Shown: positions 16,005 to 23,819 of the stretch, one piece after another
Layout: every line of letters starts with the position of its first letter
How positions within the stretch are numbered: position 1 is the stretch's first letter
Notes under the pieces: generated by a model
Database searches by the model: none
What the model saw: the letters and a program-made list of their open reading frames with translations, nothing else
What the model was told of the DNA's origin: nothing
Program-made: the position numbers and the translations under genes
Assembly: GCF_001667015.1 (NCBI RefSeq)
Contig: NZ_LZIS01000230.1
Location: 1-55,991, forward strand
DNA length: 55,991 nt
Direction: 5' to 3'
Origin: Mycobacterium sp. E3198
GTDB lineage: Bacteria > Actinomycetota > Actinomycetes > Mycobacteriales > Mycobacteriaceae

Positions 16005-16007
16005 CCG

Positions 16008-16424
16008 ATGACCGACAAACCCAGCGTCCTGTTCCTCTGCGTCCACAACGCCGGGCGCTCGCAGATGGCGGCCGGCCTGCTGCGGCACCTCGCCGGGGAG
16101 CGCATCGAGATCCGCTCCGCGGGAAGCGAACCCGCCGACGCGGTCAACCCCGTCGCGATCGCGGCGATGGCCGAAATCGGCATCGACATCACGGCCGCCA
16201 CGCCGACGATCCTCACCGCCGACGCGGCGCGCAGCAGCGACATCGTGATCACCATGGGCTGCGGTGACGCCTGCCCCTACTTCCCCGGCGTGTCCTACCG
16301 CGACTGGGCATTGCCCGACCCCGCGGGCCAATCGCTGGCCACCGTGCGCGCCATCCGCGACGACATCGCCGCGCGGGTCCAAGCATTGGTCGCCGAGCTC
16401 CTGCCCGCGTCCACCGCCCCATGA
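16008..16424 (+). CDS. arsC: Arsenate reductase ArsC (LMW phosphatase fold)
   Basis: The 138-residue enzyme has the catalytic P-loop C-V-H-N-A-G-R with nucleophile Cys11 and Arg17, and the downstream M-G-C-G-D-A-C-P segment with the resolving cysteine region. The D-P-A-G loop supplies the general acid. It reduces As(V) to As(III) for export by the adjacent ACR3; in actinobacteria the electrons can come from mycothiol or thioredoxin, and the sequence alone does not settle which. It starts 3 bp after acr3. Confidence 0.93.
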   Translation: MTDKPSVLFLCVHNAGRSQMAAGLLRHLAGERIEIRSAGSEPADAVNPVAIAAMAEIGIDITAATPTILTADAARSSDIVITMGCGDACPYFPGVSYRDWALPDPAGQSLATVRAIRDDIAARVQALVAELLPASTAP

Positions 16425-16452
16425 CCACCCGCACCCGGAGAAAGGAATCAAC

Positions 16453-16872
16453 ATGTCCCGCGTGCAGCTAGCCCTCAACGTCGACGACCTCGACGAGGCG
16501 ATCGCGTTCTACTCCAAGCTGTTCAACACCGAACCCGCCAAGGTCAAACCCGGCTACGCCAACTTCGCCGTCGCCGAACCTCCGCTCAAGCTGGTGCTGT
16601 TCGAGAACCCGGGCCACGGCGGCACGCTCAACCACCTCGGCGTCGAGGTGCCGTCCACCGACGCGGTGCGCGCCGAAATCGGCCGTCTCGGCGAGCGGGG
16701 ACTCTTCACCGAGGAAGAGATGAACACCACCTGCTGCTTCGCCGCCCAGGACAAGGTGTGGGTCACCGGCCCGGGCGGTGAACGCTGGGAGGTCTACACC
16801 GTCCTGGCCGACTCCGAGACGTTCGGATCGCCCGCCGGCGAGGAAGCCGAACCGGCCTGCTGCCAGGCGTAG
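16453..16872 (+). CDS. cadI: CadI/ArsI-like glyoxalase-fold protein (candidate organoarsenical lyase)
   Basis: The 139-residue protein is a vicinal-oxygen-chelate fold with the ArsI hallmark cysteine pair in N-T-T-C-C-F, an H-L-G-V-E-V strand, and W-E-V-Y-T-V with the metal-ligand Glu. It resembles mycobacterial CadI closely (opening MSRVQLALNV). ArsI enzymes cleave the C-As bond of trivalent methylarsenicals. Residue 5 is Gln where I recall Bacillus ArsI having a metal-ligand His, so activity should be tested. A second Cys pair (ACC) ends the protein. ATG 16453 follows AAAGGA; it is 28 bp after arsC. Function as cadmium-induced protein or C-As lyase is inferred from family and context. Confidence 0.88.
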   Translation: MSRVQLALNVDDLDEAIAFYSKLFNTEPAKVKPGYANFAVAEPPLKLVLFENPGHGGTLNHLGVEVPSTDAVRAEIGRLGERGLFTEEEMNTTCCFAAQDKVWVTGPGGERWEVYTVLADSETFGSPAGEEAEPACCQA

Positions 16873-16920
16873 CAACCCCCGCGGCGATTCCCGGTCGACC
16901 CGAACGGGAAGACTGAGCGG

Positions 16921-17418
16921 GTGGCCGAGCCCGGAACGGAAGCATTCGAACAGCTGGTGGCGCTGCTCAACTACCCGATGTTCGTGGTGACCACCCACGC
17001 CGACGGCGTCGACGCCGGCTGTCTGGTCGGCTTCGCGAGCCAAACCAGCATCCACCCGCCGCGTTTTTTGGTCGGCCTGTCCAAGAAGAACCACACGTTC
17101 CGGGTGGCCGCCGGGGCCAGCCACCTGGCGGTGCACGTGTTCGACCGCGAACACATCGACGTCGCGGAATTCTTCGGCAGCCAGACCGGCGACACGGTCG
17201 ACAAGTTCGAGCGGTGCTCGTGGCATCGCGGGCCGGCGCAGCTGCCCATTCTCGACGACGCGGCCGCCTGGTTCGCCGGCAAGATCCTGGATCGGTTCTC
17301 CCTGGGTGATCACGTCGGGCATCTGCTGGAGCCGGTGGACGGCCGCCCGCCGCAGGAACTGGAGGAATGGGTGTCCTTCGGCGACGTGCGCCACCTGGAA
17401 CCGGGCCACGAGGCCTGA
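16921..17418 (+). CDS. Flavin reductase-like (FMN-binding split barrel) protein
   Basis: The 165-residue protein matches the flavin-reductase-like domain: a strand-rich start (YPMFVVTTHADG), AGCLVGFASQTSIHPPRFLVGLSKKNHTF around the FMN-binding region, and LAVHVFDREHIDVAEFFG. Such proteins reduce or bind FMN and often serve as partners of oxidoreductases. It starts 48 bp after cadI and ends 1 bp before the RibD-type gene, so it is probably an extension of the same transcription unit. The substrate is unknown. Confidence 0.83.
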   Translation: MAEPGTEAFEQLVALLNYPMFVVTTHADGVDAGCLVGFASQTSIHPPRFLVGLSKKNHTFRVAAGASHLAVHVFDREHIDVAEFFGSQTGDTVDKFERCSWHRGPAQLPILDDAAAWFAGKILDRFSLGDHVGHLLEPVDGRPPQELEEWVSFGDVRHLEPGHEA

Positions 17419-17419
17419 C

Positions 17420-18136
17420 GTGACCGAATCCGCGCGGCTGGGCGCCGTCGGCGACATCACCGAATTGGCGTCGTTCTACGCCGATCCCTCGGACGGGGTT
17501 CGCGCCAACATGATCTTTTCCGCCGACGGCGCCGCCGCCTTCGGTGGCCGGGCCGGACCGCTGTCGTGTCCCACCGACCAGCACCTGCTGAAGATCCTGC
17601 GTGGCTTCGCCGACGTGGTCCTGGTCGGCGCCGGCACCGCGCGGGCCGAAAACTACGGCCCGGTCCGCCTCACCGACGCGCAACGGCGGCAACGGCAGGC
17701 CGAAGGGCGAGCCGCGCCGCCCCCGATCGCCGTGGTCAGCCGGAGCGGGGAGCTGCCGGCCAGGCTGCTGGGCGACCCCGACCAGCCGCCGATACTGGTG
17801 ACCTGTGCCCGGTCCCCCGCCCGGCACGACGCCGGCAACGCCCCACGCCCGCCGGCGATGGTGGCCGGCGACGGCTCGGTCGACGTCAACCGTGCCATCG
17901 AACTGCTGCGCGAGCGCGGCATGCATCGCATCCTGTGCGAGGGCGGACCGACCCTGCTCGACGAACTGGTGGAGGCCGACGCCATCGCCGAAATCTGCGT
18001 GACCCTGGCGCCCAAGCTCGCCGGGGGCCAGCCCGTGGGCCTGCGGCGGACCGCACGGCTGTCGGTGCCGGTCGCGATGCGGCTCGAGCACGCGCTGGCC
18101 TGCGACGGCTACCTGTTCCTGAAATACCGCCGCTGA
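17420..18136 (+). CDS. RibD C-terminal domain reductase
   Basis: The 238-residue protein is a stand-alone RibD_C/dihydrofolate-reductase-like domain: VRANMIFSADGAAAFGGRAG at the start, a VVLVGAGTARAENYGPVR strand-loop, and ILCEGGPTLLDELVEADAI near the end. In riboflavin synthesis this domain reduces the pyrimidinone with NADPH, but the deaminase half is missing, so it may act on another substrate, or assist folate-like reduction as proposed for an M. tuberculosis homologue. The GTG at 17420 is one base after the preceding stop, implying coupling with the flavin reductase gene. Confidence 0.85.
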   Translation: MTESARLGAVGDITELASFYADPSDGVRANMIFSADGAAAFGGRAGPLSCPTDQHLLKILRGFADVVLVGAGTARAENYGPVRLTDAQRRQRQAEGRAAPPPIAVVSRSGELPARLLGDPDQPPILVTCARSPARHDAGNAPRPPAMVAGDGSVDVNRAIELLRERGMHRILCEGGPTLLDELVEADAIAEICVTLAPKLAGGQPVGLRRTARLSVPVAMRLEHALACDGYLFLKYRR

Positions 18137-18140
18137 CGGG

Positions 18141-18626
18141 TCAGCCGCGGGAATAGCCCCGGCGGACCGTCCGGTCCAGAATGCCCAGGGTCGCCCGCAG
18201 CGCGCCCTCGGACAAGACCGGAAAGATGCCCGCGTCGCGCCACTTCGCGTCGATGTTCGACCAGTCGTAGAACGAGGTCACCACGGTGGACGCGCCGTCG
18301 TCGGCGGGTTCGAGCCGGTAACCGTAGACGTGGCCGATCTGCGGGCGGATCTGGCCGAGCACCGTCCACGAGATCAGCCGATCCTGCTCGAAGTCCTCGA
18401 TGCTGACGGTGACGTCGTATTTGCCGAGCTGCGGGAAGTCGTTGAGCGCCGCGCGGTCCATGTGCACCACGAAGCTGTCCCCGGCGCCGCTCACCGAGTC
18501 GCCGTCGGCGTCCTGGAGCATCCCCGAGGAGTCGATCGCGACGTGGCCCTGCGGGTCGCACAGCACCGCGAAGATGTCGGCCGCGGGGGCGGCGATGGTG
18601 CGACTGGTCTCGATGCGTTCGGTCAT
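18141..18626 (-). CDS. SRPBCC (START-like) ligand-binding protein
   Basis: The 161-residue protein opens with the standard polyketide-cyclase/START strand (RIETSRTIAAPAADIFAVL) and continues with alternating strands and a long C-terminal helix (LSEGALRATLGILDRTVRRG). The fold makes a hydrophobic pocket for a lipid-like ligand. It has no signal peptide. ATG 18626 is chosen because ERIETSRTIAAPA is the normal family beginning and CGAGGA precedes it. It converges with the RibD gene with a 4-bp gap. Ligand unknown. Confidence 0.8.
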   Translation of the reverse strand: MTERIETSRTIAAPAADIFAVLCDPQGHVAIDSSGMLQDADGDSVSGAGDSFVVHMDRAALNDFPQLGKYDVTVSIEDFEQDRLISWTVLGQIRPQIGHVYGYRLEPADDGASTVVTSFYDWSNIDAKWRDAGIFPVLSEGALRATLGILDRTVRRGYSRG

Positions 18627-18864
18627 GAGTCCTCGCAGCCGGCGGAGATAGCCATGAATTGCGTCGCGGGTAACACTACGTCGCCCGCTGCGGTTGCGGG
18701 CAGTGCCGCCGCGATTGCTGGACGGCCGCTCGACATGCAGCGCCTCCCGCGGGTTCCTATGATGAAAGCTTGGGATATTTTCATCGATTTGCCTGCGCGA
18801 CACTGCCTTCAGTCCATCGTCGTCCCACCACTCGCGGGCACCGGAACGGAGGATCACGGGCCAC

Positions 18865-19206
18865 GTGAGCGACTCAAACGGCGAGGACGAATACCGCAAC
18901 CTGGCGGTGAACCGATTGCGGCCCGGCGAATTGCACTGGGCGCTCAACCACGATTCGGTGCACGGCATCGCCTACGCGTTCCGCAACCCCGTCGCCGTCG
19001 CCGAATCCCTCGATGATCCGCACGACGATCGAAGGACGTACCTGATCCGGGTCAGGCGCGACGACTTGGCCACCGCCCTGGGCAAGATCAACGACTGGAT
19101 CGTGAAAAATCCCGGCCCCGCGGGGATGCAGGCCTACGGCTTCGTCCAGGCGCTGTCCCGCGAAGGTCTCAGCGAACGCAAAGCCGGCGACGAGGAATGC
19201 CGCTGA
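18865..19206 (+). CDS. 113-residue hypothetical protein
   Basis: The product is hydrophilic, with no membrane segment, and has a compact alpha/beta look (YRNLAVNRLRPGELHWALNH, AYAFRNPVAVAESL, TYLIRVRRDDLATALGKIND). A GGAGG lies about 10 bases before the GTG. No family is recognised. The 238 bp upstream hold no other gene. It precedes the pknE-like gene by 162 bp on the same strand. Confidence 0.5.
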   Translation: MSDSNGEDEYRNLAVNRLRPGELHWALNHDSVHGIAYAFRNPVAVAESLDDPHDDRRTYLIRVRRDDLATALGKINDWIVKNPGPAGMQAYGFVQALSREGLSERKAGDEECR

Positions 19207-19368
19207 GCCGCTGCCCACGCCGTCCGGCGAACAGGGGCCACCGCCAGCAAAGTCAGGCTGAGCCGGCTTTCTCGATATTCACCGTGCCCGGACGCTGCCC
19301 AAACCATTAGCCTTATGCCTGGCAGGCCACGCTTGTAGGCGATTGCGGCCCCGGGTGAGGAGTCGGCG

Positions 19369-21198
19369 ATGAGTGACACGACCGCGGATTCGCGGGAGGG
19401 TTCGCAGTTCGGTCCGTATCGGCTGCGGCGGCTGGTGGGTCGCGGCGGCATGGGCGACGTCTACGAGGCCGAGGACACGGTGCGCGAACGCATCGTGGCG
19501 CTCAAGCTCATGTCGCAGACGCTGTCCGGCGATCCGGTCTTCCGCTCACGCATGCAGCGCGAGGCCCGCACCGCGGGGCGGCTGCAGGAACCCCACGTCG
19601 TGCCCATTCACGACTTCGGCGAGATCGACGGCCAGCTCTACGTGGACATGCGCCTGATCGACGGCAAGAACCTGGCCACCACGCTGAGCCGGTTCGGGCC
19701 GCTGGCGCCGCCTCGCGCGGTGGCGATCGTGCGCCAGATCGGCTCGGCGCTCGACGCTGCGCACGCGGCCGGGGTGATGCATCGCGACGTGAAACCGGAG
19801 AACATCCTCGTCAGCGCGGACGATTTCGCCTACCTCGTCGACTTCGGGATCGCGAGCGCCACGTCGGACGAGAAGCTGACGACGTTCGGCACCACGGTGG
19901 GCACCGTGAAATACATGGCCCCGGAGCGGTTCAGCGACGGCGAAGTGACCTATCGGGCCGACATCTACGCCCTGGCCTGCGTGCTCTACGAATGCCTGAC
20001 CGGGACCCCGCCCTATACCGGCGACACGATCGGGGTGATGGGGGCGCACCTCAACCAGGCGATCCCGCGGCCCAGTGTTGCGCGGCCGAGCATCCCGGTG
20101 GCCTTCGACGGCGTGATCGCGCGCGGCATGGCCAAGGACCCCGCGGCGCGGTACGCGACCTGCGGTGACCTGTCGGCGGCCGCCTACGCCGCGCTGGCCA
20201 CACCCGATCAGGATCGGGCCACCGACATCCTGGAGCGCAGCCAGGTCGCCAAGCTGCCGGCGGCGTTCGCCGGCCAGCAACCCAGCGGCTACCCGTCGGT
20301 GCCGCCCGCCATGGGCAACCACGCGCCGCCCCCGGGCCCGGTCTGGCCCGCGACCCCCGCCACCGGGTCACCGGTCATCGGCGGCGGACCGGTGCCGCAG
20401 CCGACGGGGTGGCCCGGAACTCCGACCTGGGGCACCGGCGATATGGGCAGCACGGGCGCACCGCCGTGGGGGCAGCCGCCCCGGGGCGGGCGCAAGCCCT
20501 GGCTGTGGGTGACCGCCGCCGTGGCCGTGGTGGTGGCCGTCGTCGGCGTATTGGCCCTGATTGCCGCCCATCCCTGGCAATCGTCTTCGTCCCGGCCCAC
20601 GTCCAGCCCGACGTCGGCGCCACCCCCGCCCGACGCGGTCGAGCTGAAAGTTCTCGACGACGGTGTGTCCATCGGCAGCGCCGCGGCACCGACGACGATC
20701 GACATCTTCAACGAACCGATCTGCCCGCCGTGCGGCAGCTTCATCCGGTCGAACGCGGGCGACATCGAAAGCGCGGTGAACAACAAGAAGCTGGCGGTGC
20801 GCTATCACCTGCTCAACTTCCTCGACGACAAGTCGCACAGCAAGACCTACTCGACGCGCGCGGTGGCTGCCACCTATTGCGTTGCGGCGCAAAACGATCC
20901 GAAGCTCTATAGCGACTTCTACTCCGGCCTGTTCGCCAGCACCTTCCAGCCCGCGGAGAACGCGCCCGAGGATCGCACCGACGGCGAACTGGCGCAGCTC
21001 GCCAAGACTGTCGGTGTCGACGCCAGCGTGATCGACTGCATCAAAGGCGGTGACGATGTCGCCACCGCCAAGGCCAAGGCAGCGGCCGGGGACGCGACGC
21101 TGAGCGGGCTCAACGCCAGCGGCACGCCGTTTGTGTGGGACGGCACCAGGTCGGTGAACTATCAGGACCCGACGTGGCTCACCAAACTGATCGGCTAG
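19369..21198 (+). CDS. pknE: PknE-type receptor Ser/Thr kinase with CPPC thioredoxin-like ectodomain
   Basis: The 609-residue protein has a kinase domain (about 15-275): GRGGMG loop, Lys46, M-H-R-D-V-K-P-E-N with Asp140, and V-D-F-G. A Pro/Gly-rich segment (300-385) leads to one membrane helix (about 385-407) and a DsbA/DsbG-like domain (about 425-609) with C452-P-P-C455 and a late cis-Pro region (SGTPFVW). This is the layout of M. tuberculosis PknE, a kinase linked to nitric-oxide and redox stress. A GTGAGGAG precedes the ATG. It lies among the PknF-like kinases but is not their close relative. The CPPC pair suggests a redox-responsive sensor; direct evidence is not in the sequence. Confidence 0.92.
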   Translation: MSDTTADSREGSQFGPYRLRRLVGRGGMGDVYEAEDTVRERIVALKLMSQTLSGDPVFRSRMQREARTAGRLQEPHVVPIHDFGEIDGQLYVDMRLIDGKNLATTLSRFGPLAPPRAVAIVRQIGSALDAAHAAGVMHRDVKPENILVSADDFAYLVDFGIASATSDEKLTTFGTTVGTVKYMAPERFSDGEVTYRADIYALACVLYECLTGTPPYTGDTIGVMGAHLNQAIPRPSVARPSIPVAFDGVIARGMAKDPAARYATCGDLSAAAYAALATPDQDRATDILERSQVAKLPAAFAGQQPSGYPSVPPAMGNHAPPPGPVWPATPATGSPVIGGGPVPQPTGWPGTPTWGTGDMGSTGAPPWGQPPRGGRKPWLWVTAAVAVVVAVVGVLALIAAHPWQSSSSRPTSSPTSAPPPPDAVELKVLDDGVSIGSAAAPTTIDIFNEPICPPCGSFIRSNAGDIESAVNNKKLAVRYHLLNFLDDKSHSKTYSTRAVAATYCVAAQNDPKLYSDFYSGLFASTFQPAENAPEDRTDGELAQLAKTVGVDASVIDCIKGGDDVATAKAKAAAGDATLSGLNASGTPFVWDGTRSVNYQDPTWLTKLIG

Positions 21199-21245
21199 GC
21201 CGCGGCCGGCGTTGCCGCAGTAGGTGATTGCGCTCCTGCCCCTTG

Positions 21246-21611
21246 CTAGGGGCGCGGCGTGGGAGGCGTTGGCGCCGAGGGTGTTTGCGGCGGTGGCATC
21301 ATGCCGCCCGGGCCCATCATTCCGCCCGGCCCCATCATGCCGCCCATTCCGCCGTTTCCCCCCATCATCGGGCAGCTATTACCGGAGTGTCCGCCGTAAT
21401 ACCCGTGGTGCCAGCCATAATGGCCGTCCGAGGACCAGCCCAACAACAGCCCCCAGAACAGAATCACCGAGACGACGAATAGCGTCCCGGCGACGATGAC
21501 CACCCATGCCGCGGCTTGTCCTAACCGGCTCGATGCGCCGTATCGGTTGTCGTACCGGGGCGGCCCGGTGACGGTGGTCGGTTCGATCGTGGGTTCGGGT
21601 GTTTCCGTCAT
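21246..21611 (-). CDS. Single-pass membrane protein with Met/His/Gly-rich tail
   Basis: The 121-residue protein has a Pro/Thr-rich cytoplasmic N-terminus, one membrane helix (about 31-58), then a His/Tyr stretch (SDGHYGWHHGYYGGHSG), a CPMM motif and repeated GGMMGPGGMM units before a proline tail. Methionine and histidine clusters like this often bind Cu(I) or Cu(II) outside the membrane, and a multicopper oxidase is encoded 9 kb away. The gene lies between pknE and kinase C. The ATG at 21611 is the only good start. Metal binding is an inference from composition. Confidence 0.65.
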   Translation of the reverse strand: MTETPEPTIEPTTVTGPPRYDNRYGASSRLGQAAAWVVIVAGTLFVVSVILFWGLLLGWSSDGHYGWHHGYYGGHSGNSCPMMGGNGGMGGMMGPGGMMGPGGMMPPPQTPSAPTPPTPRP

Positions 21612-21687
21612 GCTTCGAAGGATCGCACAAAATACCCCACGGGGGTAGGGACCATTGGCCCTAGCTTGCCGGACGCAGCTCGCAGGC

Positions 21688-23604
21688 CTAATCGCCGGTG
21701 CGAGCGAATTTGATGTCGACGTCGGTGCTCTTGCAGGGCGACGGCGGGCCCGTCACGTCCTCGTAGCCGCGTCCGGTGATCAGCGGGATCGGGTCCTGCG
21801 GGGGCGCAGGCATCGGAAAGTGCGCGACGATCCTGGTGTGCTCCATGGCGCCGCCCCTGGTGCAGGGCATGTCGAATTCGCGGTCGTAAGTCCAAGCGCC
21901 GCCATCGAATACGAGCGCCATGGCCGACAGCGGTGGCTTATGGAAGAAGCTCATGCACCGGTCGCCGTTGCGGAGGCAGTCCGTATGGACCACGAAGTCG
22001 TTCTGCTCGCGGTAACCGTTCGGCTGAGTGCCGGTCTCCTGGTAGTGGCCGTGCACGCCCTCGGCCGGCGACACCACCCGCGGCGGCAGGGCATTCGGGT
22101 CGGCCACGCTCTTGACGTCGACATCGCCGGTGCGGGTGAACGTCACGGCGCGTTTGTTGGCGCAGCCCTTGGCCATCATTTCGATGGCCTCACCGGCCAG
22201 GGTGCCGTCGGGACGCGGTTGCAGCGTGAACGTTTCCCAGATTTCACCGTCGGCCTTGCCGCACGTGCTCGACCCGGCGCTCACGGCCACCCAGCTCCCG
22301 TTGACCTGGTCGAGCACCATCGTCGGCACCTGCATCGTCTCGCCGGTGAGGCGGGTGGCCGTCGCCACGCACCCGGTGGGGCGGCACGCGGAGCTCACCC
22401 CCCACGTCTCGGTGGTCGGTGCGGCGCCCGGCGGCGGCATGCCCTCGATGCTTGTGATCCGGGCGAAGTCGGCCCGGTAGACGCCCGTGAAGGGACCCGA
22501 GTTGGGCGGCGGGGTCGTGGGTGTCGGGGCGGCGGTGGGCGCCGCGGCGGGCGACGGCTGGTGCGACCGGGTGAGCCGTTCCCCCGCCCACACGCCGCCC
22601 GCGATCAGCAGCGCGACGCCCGCCAGCGCGGGGATCAGGACGGCGGGGCGGCGGCTCAACCGTTTCTTTCCCCGCAGCGGCGTGGTGGGCGCCGCAACCC
22701 CGAACGAGGGCTGGGTGATCTCGTAGTCGGGGCGGGGCGGTATCTGGCCGGCGTAGGCGTAGCCCGGGCCGGCCTGCTGGCCGAGGTGGGCGGCGAACTC
22801 CCCGCAGCTGCCGAATCGCTGCGACGGCTCCTTGGCCATCGCGGTGGCGAACACCGGGTCCAGCGCGGCCAGCTCCGGCCGCCGCGCACCGATGGAGGGC
22901 GGCGCGGCGTTGACGTGCTGGCTGATCACCACGGCGGGATTGGAATCGACGTAGGGCGCCGCGCCGGTCAGTAGATGAAACGCCGTGCAGGCCAACGCAT
23001 ATTGGTCGGCGCGACCGTCGATCGGCTCGCCCTTGAGCTGCTCGGGCGCCGCGTAGGCCGCCGTGCCCACCGTCATGTTGGTCGCCGTCAGCCCGGTGGC
23101 GTCCTCGATGCGGCGGGCGATGCCGAAGTCGGCCAGAAAGACCCGTCGCTCCTGCCCGTCGGGGTCGGTCAACAAGATGTTGGCGGGCTTGACGTCGCGG
23201 TGCAGCAGCCCGCGATGGTGGGCGTAGTCGAGCGCCGAGGCGACCGCGGTGATGATCGACACCACCTCATCGAGCGGCATTCCGCCGGGGTTGTTTTCGG
23301 CCAGCAGCCGGCCGGCGTCGGTGCCGGGCACGTAGGCCATCGAGATCCAGAAGTGGCCGTCCTCTTCGCCGCGGTCGTGGACGCGCACGATGTGCGGGTG
23401 CGACAACCCCGCGGCCAGGTCGGCCTCGCGCACGAAACGGGCGCGGAATTCCGCGTCGGCGGTCAGGTCCGGCGGCAGCACCTTCAGCGCGTCCTCGCGC
23501 GGCAGTCGCGGGTGCGCCGCCAGGTACACCTGGCCCATGCCCCCCGATCCCAGCAGCCGACGGATCGTGTATCCGGCAAACACCTGGCCGACCTCAAGCG
23601 ACAT
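21688..23604 (-). CDS. PknF-like receptor Ser/Thr kinase C with eight-cysteine ectodomain
   Basis: This 638-residue protein is the third member of the family and is closer to kinase A than to B (shared MSLEVGQVFAGYTI start, EQLKGEPIDGRADQYALAC and PYVDSNPAVVISQH). Kinase motifs are intact: GSGGMG, Lys41, HRDVKPAN, DFG, TNMTVGT loop. A membrane helix lies at about 340-362. The ectodomain again has two modules with eight cysteines (SACRPTGC, TC, GC; DCLRNGDRC, PC, PC) ending in RTGD. A GTG at 23643 would add 13 residues, but ATG 23604 is favoured because the TACGAT-N6-ATG signal and the alignment with A and B agree on it. Confidence 0.9.
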   Translation of the reverse strand: MSLEVGQVFAGYTIRRLLGSGGMGQVYLAAHPRLPREDALKVLPPDLTADAEFRARFVREADLAAGLSHPHIVRVHDRGEEDGHFWISMAYVPGTDAGRLLAENNPGGMPLDEVVSIITAVASALDYAHHRGLLHRDVKPANILLTDPDGQERRVFLADFGIARRIEDATGLTATNMTVGTAAYAAPEQLKGEPIDGRADQYALACTAFHLLTGAAPYVDSNPAVVISQHVNAAPPSIGARRPELAALDPVFATAMAKEPSQRFGSCGEFAAHLGQQAGPGYAYAGQIPPRPDYEITQPSFGVAAPTTPLRGKKRLSRRPAVLIPALAGVALLIAGGVWAGERLTRSHQPSPAAAPTAAPTPTTPPPNSGPFTGVYRADFARITSIEGMPPPGAAPTTETWGVSSACRPTGCVATATRLTGETMQVPTMVLDQVNGSWVAVSAGSSTCGKADGEIWETFTLQPRPDGTLAGEAIEMMAKGCANKRAVTFTRTGDVDVKSVADPNALPPRVVSPAEGVHGHYQETGTQPNGYREQNDFVVHTDCLRNGDRCMSFFHKPPLSAMALVFDGGAWTYDREFDMPCTRGGAMEHTRIVAHFPMPAPPQDPIPLITGRGYEDVTGPPSPCKSTDVDIKFARTGD

Positions 23605-23616
23605 GGCCAGATCGTA
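23605..23616 (-). promoter_or_regulatory. Candidate leaderless -10 box of kinase C (TACGAT-N6-ATG)
   Basis: The hexamer and spacer (CTGGCC) are identical to those of kinase A. The predicted transcript start falls on the start codon. Confidence 0.5.
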
Positions 23617-23720
23617 AGTCTTGTCTTCGGGGGTTTTGGGCACTTCCGATCCTTTCCGGCCAGCGGGCGATCGCCCGTCAGCAGAAAGGTTGCGGCACCG
23701 AACTTGCCAGATCTTGGTGA

Positions 23721-23741
23721 AGTCCTTGCGGAATTCTTGCG
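23721..23741 (+). promoter_or_regulatory. 11-bp-period direct repeat (CTTGCGGAATTCTTGCG)
   Basis: Two copies of (T/C)CTTGCG spaced by 11 bp lie about 120 bp upstream of kinase C. Nearly the same sequence occurs at 34130-34151. Direct repeats with an 11-bp period are typical binding sites of OmpR/PhoB-family response regulators. The regulator is not identified. Confidence 0.4.
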
Positions 23742-23757
23742 CTGCGCGCGGATCGCC

Positions 23758-23808
23758 GGGCGTGGGGGCCGCGGATCACCGCCGCAAGCGCGGCCGGCCC
23801 CCACGCCC
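23758..23808. terminator. GC-rich hairpin beyond the glutamine synthetase gene
   Basis: GGGCGTGGGGGCC (23758-23770) and GGCCCCCACGCCC (23796-23808) form a perfect 13-bp stem with a 25-base loop, 11 bp past the glutamine synthetase stop. No T-run follows, as is usual for mycobacterial hairpins. It probably ends the minus-strand transcript and separates it from kinase C. Confidence 0.55.
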
Positions 23809-23819
23809 GACGAAGTCCA

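Noticed and set aside
14862..16478. A 538-codon minus-strand frame across acr3 and arsC
   Set aside because: Low-complexity Arg/Gln/His-rich translation opposite two clearly recognisable arsenic genes; also spans several gene boundaries.
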